DNA of 64,000 bases from Paenibacillus sp. CF384 (GTDB taxonomy: Bacteria > Bacillota > Bacilli > Paenibacillales > Paenibacillaceae), in NCBI RefSeq assembly GCF_900106745.1, contig NZ_FNNV01000001.1:930001-994000 (forward strand), in the 5' to 3' direction. Numbering within the stretch: the first letter of the stretch is position 1; each line of letters opens with the position of its first letter. Both the position numbers and the translations under genes were made by a program. The notes beneath the pieces were generated by a model that was not told the origin of the DNA, made no database searches, and saw only the letters and a program-made list of their open reading frames with translations. This document shows positions 47,098 to 55,702 of the stretch, in pieces.

Positions 47098-47257
47098 AGG
47101 CGTTGGGTCAGCCTGCGCCTGCGGCTGGCTTCTTGGGCCGGCTGCTTCGCATTTAGCCGTTAGGTCAAGGGCATGGCACCTGCGGTGCCACAGGGCCGTT
47201 CGCCTGATTGGCGAATTAGACCGACCCAGACCAACCAAACCAAGCCGCAAGCGGCTT

Positions 47258-48184
47258 TTAAAGAACGGCTGCTTTCAGCGAGTCTAGGCTGTTGATCGAG
47301 ATGATGTTGACGGTTTTGTCGATTTTCTTGATTAGGCCAGCGAGTACGCTGCCTGATCCGATTTCGACGAAGGTGTCTACGCCTTGCTCGATCAAGTAGC
47401 GTACACTGTCTTCCCAGAGCACCGGCGAGTATACTTGCTCGGCCAAGAGCTTGCGGATTTCGTCTGCGTTTGTTACCGGCTGAGCCGTTACGTTTGCAAT
47501 GACGGGTACGGAAGCATCGCTAAGTGAAATAGATGCCAGTACGCCTTCAAGACGATCGGCTGCTGGTTTCATTAGCGAAGAGTGGAACGGTCCGCTGACT
47601 TCGAGCGGAATAACACGTTTCGCTCCTGCTTCTTTGCCGCGTTCGACTACGCCCTGTACGCCTGCGGCTGTGCCGGAGACTACGATTTGGCCAGGGCAGT
47701 TGACGTTAGCCAGCTCCACTGCGCCTACTTCAGAAGATACTGCTGCACAGAGTGCTGCAAGCGCTTCGCGTTCTGCACCGAGAACGGCTGCCATTGCGCC
47801 TTGACCGCTTGGCACAGCTTGCTCCATGAACTCACCGCGAGCGCGTACGGTACGCACTGCGTCTTGGTATGAGAGCGTACCGGCAGCGACGAGTGCACTG
47901 TATTCGCCTAGGCTGTGGCCTGCAACGAAGTCGGGCTTCAAGCCGCGATCCTTCAATGCTTCCAGCAGAGCGATACTCACTGCCAGCAGTGCCGGCTGCG
48001 TATTCGCGGTTTGTTTCAACTGCTCTTCGGGTCCGTTGAAAATAATATCGCTCAGTTTAAAGCCGAGCGCTTCGTCCGCAGCGTCAATTACAGCTTTCGA
48101 TGCGTCGAATGCTTCATATACGTCTTTGCCCATGCCGACGGCTTGCGCCCCCTGACCGGGAAAAACAAATGCGATTTTACCCAA
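47258..48184 (-). CDS. fabD: FabD, malonyl-CoA:ACP transacylase
   Basis: The 308-residue protein starts MGKIAFVFPGQGAQAVGMG and has the active-site S91 in AGHSLGEYSAL, with the catalytic His in VSGPFHSSLM. It loads malonyl groups on ACP. It follows fabH by 63 bases. Confidence 0.97.
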   Translation of the reverse strand: MGKIAFVFPGQGAQAVGMGKDVYEAFDASKAVIDAADEALGFKLSDIIFNGPEEQLKQTANTQPALLAVSIALLEALKDRGLKPDFVAGHSLGEYSALVAAGTLSYQDAVRTVRARGEFMEQAVPSGQGAMAAVLGAEREALAALCAAVSSEVGAVELANVNCPGQIVVSGTAAGVQGVVERGKEAGAKRVIPLEVSGPFHSSLMKPAADRLEGVLASISLSDASVPVIANVTAQPVTNADEIRKLLAEQVYSPVLWEDSVRYLIEQGVDTFVEIGSGSVLAGLIKKIDKTVNIISINSLDSLKAAVL

Positions 48185-48247
48185 GCTTCACTGCACCTCC
48201 GTGCTAATAAATGAATCTAAATATGCATGTATGATGGCATTGCTTCA

Positions 48248-49234
48248 TTACCAGACAAGAACGGAAGCGCCCCAAGTCAAACCGCCTCCGAAGCCAACCA
48301 GCACCAGGTGATCGCCTTCCTTCACACGGTTCTGTTCGACCGCTTCAGCAAGGGCAATCGGAATCGATGCCGCCGACACGTTGCCGTACTTATCCAAATT
48401 AATCATGCACTTCTCTTCCGAGAGATCCAGACGGTTAAGAGCGGATTGAATGATACGGATGTTCGCTTGATGCGGGATGAGAAGATCGATCTTGCTCTTA
48501 TCGAGACCTGCTTTGCGAAGCGCCTCTTCGGCTGCGTTCCCCATGATCCGTACTGCAAATTTATAGACCTCATTACCAGCCATATAAATATAATGTTGCT
48601 TGTTCTCGATGCTCTCCGGCGAGGAAGGAGTACGGGAGCCGCCTGCACACACTTTCAGCAGTTCACCGCCGGCGCCGTCTGCACCAAGCTCGAATGAGCG
48701 GAAACCGCGGCCTTCAGCCACTTGTCCAAGAACAACCGCACCTGCACCATCACCGAACAAAATGCAAGTGTTGCGGTCCGTATAATCCGTAATCCGGGAG
48801 AGACATTCTGCTCCAACGACCAGAACATGCTTGTACATACCCGTCGCGATCATATTTGAAGCCGTTGCAAGACCATAGATAAAGCCCGAGCAAGCGGCAG
48901 ACAAATCAAAAGCAGCAGCTTTCTTAGCACCGAGCTTCTCTTGCAGCAGACAAGCTGTCGAAGGGAAGAACATATCCGGTGTAATGGTTGCTACGATGAT
49001 CAAGTCCAGCTCTTCTGCCGAAATGCCAGCTGCTTCGAGCGCTTTCTTGGATGCATGCAGCGCCAAGTCCGATGTCGCCTGATCCGGAGCCGCAATGCGG
49101 CGTTCACGCATGCCGGTCCGCGTTACGATCCACTCGTCATTCGTTTCTACCATTTGTTCCAAATCTTTATTCGTCAAAATGCGTTCCGGCACATATTTGC
49201 CTGTGCCGATAATGCCTACGGGATGTAGCTGCAT
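48248..49234 (-). CDS. fabH: FabH, beta-ketoacyl-ACP synthase III
   Basis: From ATG 49234 the product has 328 residues with C115 (DLSAACSGF), the His in LLIPHQANIRI and the Asn in KYGNVSAAS, the full FabH triad. It starts fatty-acid synthesis and in Bacillales selects branched primers. A GTG at 49246 overlaps the plsX stop as GTGA and is the alternative start. Its place in the plsX operon, rather than with fabF elsewhere, differs from B. subtilis. Confidence 0.96.
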   Translation of the reverse strand: MQLHPVGIIGTGKYVPERILTNKDLEQMVETNDEWIVTRTGMRERRIAAPDQATSDLALHASKKALEAAGISAEELDLIIVATITPDMFFPSTACLLQEKLGAKKAAAFDLSAACSGFIYGLATASNMIATGMYKHVLVVGAECLSRITDYTDRNTCILFGDGAGAVVLGQVAEGRGFRSFELGADGAGGELLKVCAGGSRTPSSPESIENKQHYIYMAGNEVYKFAVRIMGNAAEEALRKAGLDKSKIDLLIPHQANIRIIQSALNRLDLSEEKCMINLDKYGNVSAASIPIALAEAVEQNRVKEGDHLVLVGFGGGLTWGASVLVW

Positions 49235-49242
49235 GGTCCCAC

Positions 49243-50235
49243 TCACTTCCTGCTAATTTCCGCTGCAATAGATGATATTAAATGGCTCTCGATGGCTAAT
49301 TTCGCTTGACGCACGGCGTTCTTAACCGCCTTCACATCCGAGGAGCCGTGACATTTAACGACCAGGCCGTTTACGCCAAGAAGCGGCGCACCGCCATGTT
49401 CCTTGTAATCCATTTTGTTCCGAAGCGCTCTGAGCTTAGGCTGCACGATAGCTGCCGCGAGTTTGGATAACAGGGAGCTCGTGAACACGTCACGCATCGT
49501 TTTGAATAATGTGCCTGCCGTACCTTCCATCGCTTTGAGCATGATATTGCCGGCAAAACCGTCGCAAATCAGCACATCGCAATTACGCACCAGAACATCG
49601 CGAGCCTCGACATTGCCGATAAAATGGATCGGCGCTGTTTCCAGCAGCTCATAAGCCGCCTTTGTCAGCTCATTGCCTTTCATCGCTTCTGTCCCTACAT
49701 TGAGCAGACCAACGCGAGGTTTATCCATGCCATTCATCTTGCTGCGATATAAGCTGCCCATGATGGCATATTGCAGCAGATGCTCTGGTTTGGCATCCAT
49801 GTTCGCACCAAGATCGAGTGCGAGAACGCCTTTATCATCCATAGTCGGGAGCATCGTGACGAGCGCAGGGCGCTCAATGCCTTCCATCCGTCCTACTACC
49901 AGAAGTCCCGTGGTCATCAGTGCGCCGGTGTTGCCGGCTGAAAGCATCGCTTCCGCTTTGCCTTCGCGCACTAGCTGTCCCGCCATAACCATCGAAGAAT
50001 TCTTCTTCCGGCGAACGGCTTTAACCGGTTCATCATCAGGACCAATTACATCCTCCGCGTGCAGAATCTCGATGTTCGAGGGCCGCTTAGAGCCAAGATG
50101 CGCTTCAATCTGAGCCGTATCCCCAACGAGAATCAAGTGTACTGCCGGCCACTCAAGTGCTGCTTCCAGCGCTCCCTGAACAATCAGAGAAGGAGCGTGG
50201 TCGCCCCCCATCGCGTCAATTGCGATCCGCACCAT
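49243..50235 (-). CDS. plsX: PlsX, acyl-ACP:phosphate acyltransferase
   Basis: From ATG 50235 (GAAGGAGG, 5-base spacing) the product has 330 residues. It starts [15 protein letters not shown] and has SAGNTGALM and [15 protein letters not shown]. It turns acyl-ACP into acyl-phosphate for PlsY, the first step of phospholipid synthesis in Gram-positives. It starts 20 bases inside the end of fapR. Confidence 0.97.
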   Translation of the reverse strand: MVRIAIDAMGGDHAPSLIVQGALEAALEWPAVHLILVGDTAQIEAHLGSKRPSNIEILHAEDVIGPDDEPVKAVRRKKNSSMVMAGQLVREGKAEAMLSAGNTGALMTTGLLVVGRMEGIERPALVTMLPTMDDKGVLALDLGANMDAKPEHLLQYAIMGSLYRSKMNGMDKPRVGLLNVGTEAMKGNELTKAAYELLETAPIHFIGNVEARDVLVRNCDVLICDGFAGNIMLKAMEGTAGTLFKTMRDVFTSSLLSKLAAAIVQPKLRALRNKMDYKEHGGAPLLGVNGLVVKCHGSSDVKAVKNAVRQAKLAIESHLISSIAAEISRK

Positions 50236-50833
50236 CCATTCCTCCTTCGATACCCGGTTCGCCTGCGCCTGCGGAACGATAGATGACAAAATGGCCTTGG
50301 AACACCAATTCGTCAGCTACGTACGAGCAAACCTCAACCTTTGCTTTGCTGCGGCCGCCGGAACGAACGTAAGCTTTGGCGATGCATTTCTCACCAAGCT
50401 TCACGGATCGTACGAATCTAATGTCAGCTGTTGCCGTTAAAGCAATTTCATCGTTAATCACCGCTACCGCGAGTGAGTTCGCTTGTGCAAAGACATGATG
50501 ACCGCGTGCGATGCCGGTTCTTGAAAATACATGCTCTTCCTTAATTTCAAAAATAGAAATACCGCTGTTATCCAGCTGCAAATCCACTATATCTCCGATT
50601 ACCTCATGCAGCGGCAGTGAACGGACGGCGTCATACGAACGCTCCGCCATCAGCTTCATTCTCTCCCGCAGCTCTGGTATGCCAAGCTCCAGCCGGTCAA
50701 GCCGCACCGTTTGGATGCTTACTTTCAACTGACGCGTCAGCTCCTGATCCGTGATGAACGGATTATCCTCAATAAGTCCGGTCAGCAGCTGATGCCTTTG
50801 TCTTTTCGGAAGACGTTCGATGGTCCGCACCAC
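50216..50833 (-). CDS. fapR: FapR, malonyl-CoA-responsive repressor of lipid synthesis
   Basis: The 205-residue protein has an N-terminal helix-turn-helix ([20 protein letters not shown], about 28-47), a linker helix ([14 protein letters not shown]) and a hot-dog effector domain (about 75-190). In B. subtilis FapR represses fap-plsX-fab genes until malonyl-CoA releases it. The start is GTG. A matching operator lies in its own promoter. The acidic-glycine tail (about 190-205) is longer than usual, since it encodes the plsX ribosome-binding site. Confidence 0.96.
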   Translation of the reverse strand: MVRTIERLPKRQRHQLLTGLIEDNPFITDQELTRQLKVSIQTVRLDRLELGIPELRERMKLMAERSYDAVRSLPLHEVIGDIVDLQLDNSGISIFEIKEEHVFSRTGIARGHHVFAQANSLAVAVINDEIALTATADIRFVRSVKLGEKCIAKAYVRSGGRSKAKVEVCSYVADELVFQGHFVIYRSAGAGEPGIEGGMDGADRN

Positions 50834-50909
50834 CTTTGCCTAATGTTCTAAGTATGTACCTCGGCTGATTATCATACACCATGTTTGAGCACACTGATTA
50901 CAATCAGCT

Positions 50910-50939
50910 ATTATAACCAGGTACTAATAGTATAGTCAA
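50910..50939 (-). promoter_or_regulatory. Promoter of the fapR-plsX-fab operon with FapR operator
   Basis: Minus-strand TTGACT (50939-50934), 18 bases, TATAAT (50915-50910). Between and over the -10 lies TTAGTACCTGGTTATAA (50927-50911), close to the palindromic FapR box TTAGTACC-n-GGTACTAA. Binding there would cover the -10 and block RNA polymerase, giving autoregulation. Confidence 0.85.
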
Positions 50940-50977
50940 GAAAGCAGCCGAGCGCAATGTTTGACCGCCATTTTGGG

Positions 50978-51014
50978 CAAAAAAATAGCACCTCATCACG
51001 GGATGAAGTACTAT
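50978..51014 (-). terminator. Rho-independent terminator after rpmF
   Basis: A 13-bp stem with two G-U pairs (50985-50997 and 51002-51014), a 4-base loop and a seven-T run on the minus strand. It ends the yceD-rpmF unit directly upstream of the fapR promoter. Confidence 0.92.
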
Positions 51015-51028
51015 TACTACGCTTATAA

Positions 51029-51202
51029 CTATTGTTTGATGATCTCTCTTGATTTGTAAGTTCCGCACACTTTGCATACCCGGTGAGCCAATTTCAACTC
51101 TCCGCATTGATCGCATTTAATCATACCCGGCACCGCGAGTTTAAAGTGCGTACGACGTTTGTCACGACGTGTTTTGGATGTTCTACGTTGTGGTACTGCC
51201 AT
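51029..51202 (-). CDS. rpmF: Ribosomal protein bL32
   Basis: From ATG 51202 the product has 57 residues, [20 protein letters not shown] at the N-terminus and a zinc ribbon of four cysteines (CDQC, then CKVC). This is the zinc-binding form of bL32. A GGAGGTG site precedes the ATG; the upstream in-frame extension to 51244 is not translated. It follows yceD by 72 bases, as in most bacteria. Confidence 0.97.
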   Translation of the reverse strand: MAVPQRRTSKTRRDKRRTHFKLAVPGMIKCDQCGELKLAHRVCKVCGTYKSREIIKQ

Positions 51203-51274
51203 GTTTCCCACCTCCTTAACAGAATTCCATACTTCTTGGAACAAACCTGGCTAGAAAAAAATCCAGCTTTGTTC

Positions 51275-51775
51275 TTACTTAAACAAATCTTTCAACGCGG
51301 CTAGTCTGGGATCGATATCGTCCTTTTGGCATCCGCAATTTGTCTCATTTAAGTTGGTGCCGCATGTGTGGCAAAGTCCTTTGCAGTCCTCTGAACAAAG
51401 CGGTACGAAAGGCAAAGCGAGCATCAGCATTTCTTCAAGAAATGGCTCAAACTCAAGCTTGTCCTCCTCCACCGGAATGATTTCTTCTTCCTCAGTTCCG
51501 TTTAAAGCGGCTTTCGGCTTGAAACGCTCGTGAAATGGAACGACAACATGTTCTTTCGTCGACTCCAAACACCGCGAGCATGCAAGATCGACATCAACGG
51601 ACAGTTCGCCCTCCACATGAGCAATACCGTCTTCGCCCCAAGCTGTCATGTTGACTTGCATAGGGTCTGCATGTAATACGTCTTTACGAACTTGCAGCAG
51701 CCAATCCGTATTTAAGCTAGACTGAGTGGGAACTTTCAATCCTTTGGCGATTAATTCCCGGACATAAATCTCCAT
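51275..51775 (-). CDS. yceD: YceD/DUF177 family protein
   Basis: From ATG 51775 (GGAG, about 7-base spacing) the product has 166 residues with CSRC near residue 70 and a C-terminal cluster CSEDCKGLCHTCG followed by NCGC, the DUF177 metal-site pattern. The family is linked to 23S rRNA accumulation in plants and E. coli. It is regularly encoded just before rpmF, as here. Confidence 0.93.
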   Translation of the reverse strand: MEIYVRELIAKGLKVPTQSSLNTDWLLQVRKDVLHADPMQVNMTAWGEDGIAHVEGELSVDVDLACSRCLESTKEHVVVPFHERFKPKAALNGTEEEEIIPVEEDKLEFEPFLEEMLMLALPFVPLCSEDCKGLCHTCGTNLNETNCGCQKDDIDPRLAALKDLFK

Positions 51776-51801
51776 ACCATCACTCCAAACAAACAAAGTT
51801 T

Positions 51802-51831
51802 ATTATATCGACTATTGAATCGTTTTGTCAA
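51802..51831 (-). promoter_or_regulatory. Sigma-A promoter of yceD-rpmF
   Basis: Minus-strand TTGACA (51831-51826), 18 bases, TATAAT (51807-51802): a full consensus match. Its -35 overlaps the -35 of the divergent ylbM promoter. Confidence 0.85.
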
Positions 51832-51853
51832 CATTTTCACGCCGTGATATAGT
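51825..51853 (+). promoter_or_regulatory. Sigma-A promoter of ylbM
   Basis: TTGTCA (51825-51830), 17 bases, TATAGT (51848-51853) with TGA just before it, an extended -10. Its -35 shares five bases with the yceD promoter on the other strand. Confidence 0.75.
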
Positions 51854-51890
51854 GAAAAAATACCCTATCCCCTTTTGGAGGCTTACATTC

Positions 51891-53132
51891 ATGCGAACCG
51901 TCGGGCTCATTGTCGAGTATAACCCATTTCATAACGGACATCACTATCATTTGCAGCAATCGCTCAAAATAACGGAAAGCGACGCCGTCATCGCCGTCAT
52001 GAGCGGCCACTTCCTGCAGCGCGGCGAGCCTGCGCTGCTTAATAAATGGACGCGGACCGAGATGGCGCTGCGCGGAGGCTGCGACGTCGTCATCGAGCTG
52101 CCTGTCGCCTATTCTACGCAGGCGGCAGAATGGTTCGGCTACGGCGCGGTCGCGCTCCTGGAGGCGACAGGCGTCGTAGACGCGCTCTGCTTCGGCAGCG
52201 AGGCCGGCGAGATCGATCCGCTGCGCCGGGTTGCTCGGACGCTCGCACATGAGCCGGCGGCCTTCAGCGCGCTCATGGCGGATTGCCTGCGGACCGGCGC
52301 CAGCTATCCCGCAGCTTACAGCGAAGCTGTTCGCTTGTATATGGAAGCGGAAGGCGACGCTGAAGCGGCTGCTTTCCCGCTCGCCCAGCCGAACAACACG
52401 CTGGGGCTGCATTATTTGCTTGCGCTCGAGAGGCTTGGAAGCGCTATAGAGCCTTTCTCTCTGAAGCGCGAGAAAGCAGGCTACTCGCAGACAACCATTA
52501 CGGATGCGCAAATCGCAAGCGCAACGGCGATCCGCAAGTTGACGCTCGAGGCAGTTTCCCCCGAAGGAGCCGCACCTTACGTGCCGCGTTCAACACTCGA
52601 GCTGCTGCTGCGCGATCATGCAATCGGCAGAGGGCGGGGCGGCTGGGAGCAATATAGATCACAGCTGTTTCATAAGCTTGTCAGCGAGTCGGCAGCCACG
52701 CTTGGCAGCTATCACGAAATGACCGAAGGCTTGGAATATAGGCTGAAGAAGACACTTCCCGCGCTTGATGCGCTTGCCTTCGAACCCTTGCTCGATAAAC
52801 TAAAGACGAAACGCTACACGCGCACGAAATTGCAGCGCGCGCTCCTCTCCGTACTGCTCGGTCATTCGAAGGAGCTCTTGTCACCGGAGCGGCTGCGCAC
52901 CGGCATTCAATACATAAGGATACTCGGATACAGCCCTCGAGGGCAAGAGCTGCTTAAGCGCATGCGCAAGACGGCTAAGCTTCCGATCTTAAACAGCGCT
53001 GCAAGGTCACAGCAAGACGCTCCCTATCTGGAGCTTGATGTTCAGGCAACTTCGGTATATGCGCTCGGCTGGCCGGATGCAAGCCCTCATGATCTCTTCC
53101 GTGACTATTACGAGAGACCGATCACAATCTAA
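51891..53132 (+). CDS. tmcAL: YlbM/TmcAL, tRNA(Met) cytidine acetate ligase
   Basis: From ATG 51891 (GGAGG, 9-base spacing) the product has 413 residues. It has the nucleotidyltransferase-like start VGLIVEYNPFHNGHHYHL with a GHHYH box, then GHFLQRGEPALLNKW and RNN-free C-terminal helices. TmcAL makes N4-acetylcytidine at the wobble base of elongator tRNA-Met from acetate and ATP. The gene is GC-rich compared with its neighbours. In B. subtilis ylbM also lies in the coaD-ylbJ-rpmF neighbourhood. Confidence 0.93.
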   Translation: MRTVGLIVEYNPFHNGHHYHLQQSLKITESDAVIAVMSGHFLQRGEPALLNKWTRTEMALRGGCDVVIELPVAYSTQAAEWFGYGAVALLEATGVVDALCFGSEAGEIDPLRRVARTLAHEPAAFSALMADCLRTGASYPAAYSEAVRLYMEAEGDAEAAAFPLAQPNNTLGLHYLLALERLGSAIEPFSLKREKAGYSQTTITDAQIASATAIRKLTLEAVSPEGAAPYVPRSTLELLLRDHAIGRGRGGWEQYRSQLFHKLVSESAATLGSYHEMTEGLEYRLKKTLPALDALAFEPLLDKLKTKRYTRTKLQRALLSVLLGHSKELLSPERLRTGIQYIRILGYSPRGQELLKRMRKTAKLPILNSAARSQQDAPYLELDVQATSVYALGWPDASPHDLFRDYYERPITI

Positions 53133-53238
53133 ATCTAAGACGGATTCCATGACTTTGGTCTATCCTTACGCAGACAAGCGTAAAAATGTAGTGGCTGTGT
53201 TTGTCCCAGTCCCTACATGAATCAATGGAGTGAAACCC

Positions 53239-54444
53239 ATGACGCGATCCATCATGCTCGCATGTTTGTCGATATTGCTCGTCGCATCTATTATCCTTCG
53301 GCCGGGAGAAGCCTTTCAAGCGTCCTTGCAAGGGTTGACGGTCTGGTGGAATCTCGTCTTCCCCGGACTGCTCCCGTTCCTTACTTTACTTGAGCTGATG
53401 CTCGCCTTCGGGACGATCCACGGCTTCGGAGCACTGCTGCAGCCACTCATGCGCAAGCTGTTTCGTCTGCCGGGCGAAGCCGGCATTGCGATCGCACTGG
53501 GATGGTCCGGAGGTTTCCCCTGCGGTGCGGAGACGACAGCAGCACTGCGCCGCAGCGAAACGGTAACTGCCCAGGAAGGACAGAGACTGCTCGCGCTGAC
53601 CCATATGCCAAGCCCTCTGTTCATGCTCCTCGTCGTCGGAGCCGGTTTCTTAAAACAACCGGCAATCGGAGCCGCAATTGCCGCAGCCGTCTGGGTCTCC
53701 GCACTGCTCACAGCTTTCTTACACGCTCGTTTCACCAAACATAGATCTGCTGCATCAAGCAAGCCAATTCAGCCATCAGAATCCGCATCCCTATCCACAT
53801 TGCTGAAACAAGCAGCGGTCGCCATGCAGGCCGCAAGAAAACGCGATGGCCGAACCTTCGGCAAAGCGCTTGGCGATTCCGTTACCGTCTCCGTCTACAA
53901 GTTGATGGCCATAGGCGGCTTCATGATGTTCGGCGCCGTTCTCGTTAAGCTCGCGCAGCCGCTGCTGCCGCAAGGTACGCCCGCGTTCCTGCTGCCCGGG
54001 CTAATCGAAAGCCATATCGGCACGTACGCCGCGGCTTCATCTACCTTCACAGGCGGCCTGCCTTGGAACGCGGCAGCTATCGCAGCCGTACTCAGCTTCG
54101 GCGGTCTTAGCGCCCTCCTCCAAGCCGGCAGCGCCATCACCGGTACCGGTTTATCCCTGAAGCGGCTCGCCGCTACACGGCTCTTTCAGAGCCTGCTCGC
54201 GTTCATCCTAACCCTTGCAGCATGGAATCCGATGACTTCACTGCTCGGACGCGTCATCCCTTCTGCCGCTCCTGCTATGTTACAAACAGAAAAGACAGGC
54301 GCCGCCTCGAATGCCATCATCCGCGCAGGAGATTTACATTCACTGTGGCCGTATACACCTGTCCTGTTAGTCCTATTCCTCTTCATCCTGCTGGCACTCT
54401 TGATCGCTTCTATGCTCGCCGCACCTCAATCCAAGACCCATTAA
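53239..54444 (+). CDS. ylbJ: YlbJ, sporulation integral membrane protein
   Basis: From ATG 53239 (GGAG, 8-base spacing) the product has 401 residues with about eight hydrophobic helices and two nucleoside-recognition (Gate) type repeats; the segment [17 protein letters not shown] is typical of YlbJ/SpmA-like proteins. In B. subtilis ylbJ is needed for proper spore coat or germination properties and is transcribed by sigma-E. I see no sure sigma-E promoter here. Its TAA shares four bases with the coaD stop on the other strand. Confidence 0.92.
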   Translation: MTRSIMLACLSILLVASIILRPGEAFQASLQGLTVWWNLVFPGLLPFLTLLELMLAFGTIHGFGALLQPLMRKLFRLPGEAGIAIALGWSGGFPCGAETTAALRRSETVTAQEGQRLLALTHMPSPLFMLLVVGAGFLKQPAIGAAIAAAVWVSALLTAFLHARFTKHRSAASSKPIQPSESASLSTLLKQAAVAMQAARKRDGRTFGKALGDSVTVSVYKLMAIGGFMMFGAVLVKLAQPLLPQGTPAFLLPGLIESHIGTYAAASSTFTGGLPWNAAAIAAVLSFGGLSALLQAGSAITGTGLSLKRLAATRLFQSLLAFILTLAAWNPMTSLLGRVIPSAAPAMLQTEKTGAASNAIIRAGDLHSLWPYTPVLLVLFLFILLALLIASMLAAPQSKTH

Positions 54445-54953
54445 TCCTGATCCGCATATTTGGCAATCAGCGCTTCTCGCACCTCATCAGGCACCAGATC
54501 CTTCACGTTACCTTTAAACTTGGCAATTTCCTTCACGATGCTGGAGCTCAAATACGAATATTTGGGATTCGTCATCATAAATATCGTCTCGATTTCGCCA
54601 TCAAGCTGATGATTGGTCGAAGCCATCTGCAGCTCATATTCAAAGTCCGTAACCGAACGAATGCCACGCACGATACAATCCGCATTGCGCGAGCGCATGA
54701 AATTAACGAGCAGATCACGGAAACTGTCGATCGTCACGTTCGGCAGTTCTTTGGTGATTTCGGTTAACAGCGCTTTGCGCTCCTCCACCGTAAACAGCGG
54801 ATTTTTGCTGGAATTGTTCAGGACGGCAACGATCAAATGATCAAACTGCTTAGCTGCGCGTTTAATAATATCCAAATGCCCGCATGTAACGGGATCAAAG
54901 CTGCCCGGATATACGGCCACACGCTGTTTCGGCATTCCTGTTGGTGTTGTCAT
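54441..54953 (-). CDS. coaD: CoaD, phosphopantetheine adenylyltransferase
   Basis: The 170-residue protein has the nucleotidyltransferase motif [12 protein letters not shown] (17-28), [19 protein letters not shown] and the C-terminal [13 protein letters not shown]. It forms dephospho-CoA. GGAGG in the rsmD tail serves as its ribosome-binding site, so the two are coupled. Confidence 0.97.
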   Translation of the reverse strand: MTTPTGMPKQRVAVYPGSFDPVTCGHLDIIKRAAKQFDHLIVAVLNNSSKNPLFTVEERKALLTEITKELPNVTIDSFRDLLVNFMRSRNADCIVRGIRSVTDFEYELQMASTNHQLDGEIETIFMMTNPKYSYLSSSIVKEIAKFKGNVKDLVPDEVREALIAKYADQD

Positions 54954-54955
54954 GC

Positions 54956-55570
54956 TTACGCCTCCATATGTACATTCGACTCTGCATTCTTCTCAAACCG
55001 ATAAATCGTCACTGCCGTGTCGCCATACTTCGCATGTCTGATCTGTCGGAAAACATCCATCGTCTCCGGATAAACATGGTCTGCATCATGCTCGACGACG
55101 ATCGTCGCGGCCGTTCCTAACAGGTCGCGTTCTGCCAGCTCATTCATTAAAGTGTCCATTTCTTTCATTCGGTAAGGCGGGTCAAGGAAAACAAGCTCGA
55201 ACTTAAGCCCGCGCTTCGCCAGCGCTTTCACCGCTCGCACCGCCTCCGTACGGTAAATTTCCGCTTGTTCCGCCACCCCGGCAGCCTGTACATTCTGCTT
55301 GATAATCTCGATGCTTCCTCCATCCAAATCGACAAAAACCGCGCGTTCCATCCCTCTGCTTAACGACTCAATACCTAAACCTCCGGTGCCTGCGAAGAGA
55401 TCAAGCACAAGCCCCCCATCGAAGAAAGGACCGATCATACTGAAAATCGCTTCTTTTACTTTATCGGTCGTCGGACGTGTATTCTTGCCCGGTACCGCCT
55501 TTAAGGTCCGGCCCTTTGCCGTGCCTGCAATTACTCTCAAAGCCGCTCTTTCCCCTTTCACCTTAGCCAT
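54956..55570 (-). CDS. rsmD: RsmD, 16S rRNA (guanine966-N2)-methyltransferase
   Basis: The 204-residue reading has [18 protein letters not shown], the SAM-binding motif [14 protein letters not shown] and the catalytic FLDPPY. It methylates G966 of 16S rRNA. The N-terminus is about ten residues longer than usual. A TTG at 55540 (Leu11) has GGGGAAAG before it and may be the real start, while the ATG at 55570 has only a weak AAGG. It is co-transcribed with coaD, the conserved order. Confidence 0.94.
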   Translation of the reverse strand: MAKVKGERAALRVIAGTAKGRTLKAVPGKNTRPTTDKVKEAIFSMIGPFFDGGLVLDLFAGTGGLGIESLSRGMERAVFVDLDGGSIEIIKQNVQAAGVAEQAEIYRTEAVRAVKALAKRGLKFELVFLDPPYRMKEMDTLMNELAERDLLGTAATIVVEHDADHVYPETMDVFRQIRHAKYGDTAVTIYRFEKNAESNVHMEA

Positions 55571-55586
55571 CCTTACTGCTGCTTGT

Positions 55587-55595
55587 ATCGTACCA
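55587..55595 (-). promoter_or_regulatory. Possible extended -10 promoter of rsmD-coaD
   Basis: The minus strand reads TGGTACGAT (TGn plus TACGAT) 17 bases before the upstream start of rsmD. No good -35 is visible. Transcription from here would favour the internal TTG start at 55540. Confidence 0.35.
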
Positions 55596-55702
55596 CAATT
55601 GGGCCGGCATATTAAAGGATTGCCTCCGGATTGTCATGTCTTCGCCCCTTCGCGTCTATATATAACCATGCAGGCGCAACACATTCCATAGGAGGGATTC
55701 CC

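Larger units (their letters stand above)
46789..47257. repeat. 469-base spacer in the fab operon packed with short palindromes
   Basis: No credible gene is visible. Palindromes seen include CCCCC-TATATA-GGGGG (46827-46842), GTCCC/GGGAC three times (46940-46954, 46990-47003, 47067-47078), TGGCACC/GGTGCCA (47174-47190), TTCGCC/GGCGAA (47199-47215) and AGCCGC/GCGGCT (47243-47256). Two longer direct repeats are listed separately. The density is quite unlike other gaps here. It may be a cluster of REP-like elements or a processing and attenuation region between fabD and fabG. Confidence 0.75.

Noticed and set aside
46913..47287. A 124-codon plus-strand frame in the fab spacer
   Set aside because: It runs through the palindromic repeats, has no ribosome-binding site, overlaps fabD on the other strand, and shows no recognisable domain.
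53133..53238. A sigma-E promoter before ylbJ
   Set aside because: The gap has loosely similar bases but no acceptable pair of -35 and -10 elements, although sigma-E control is known for the family.
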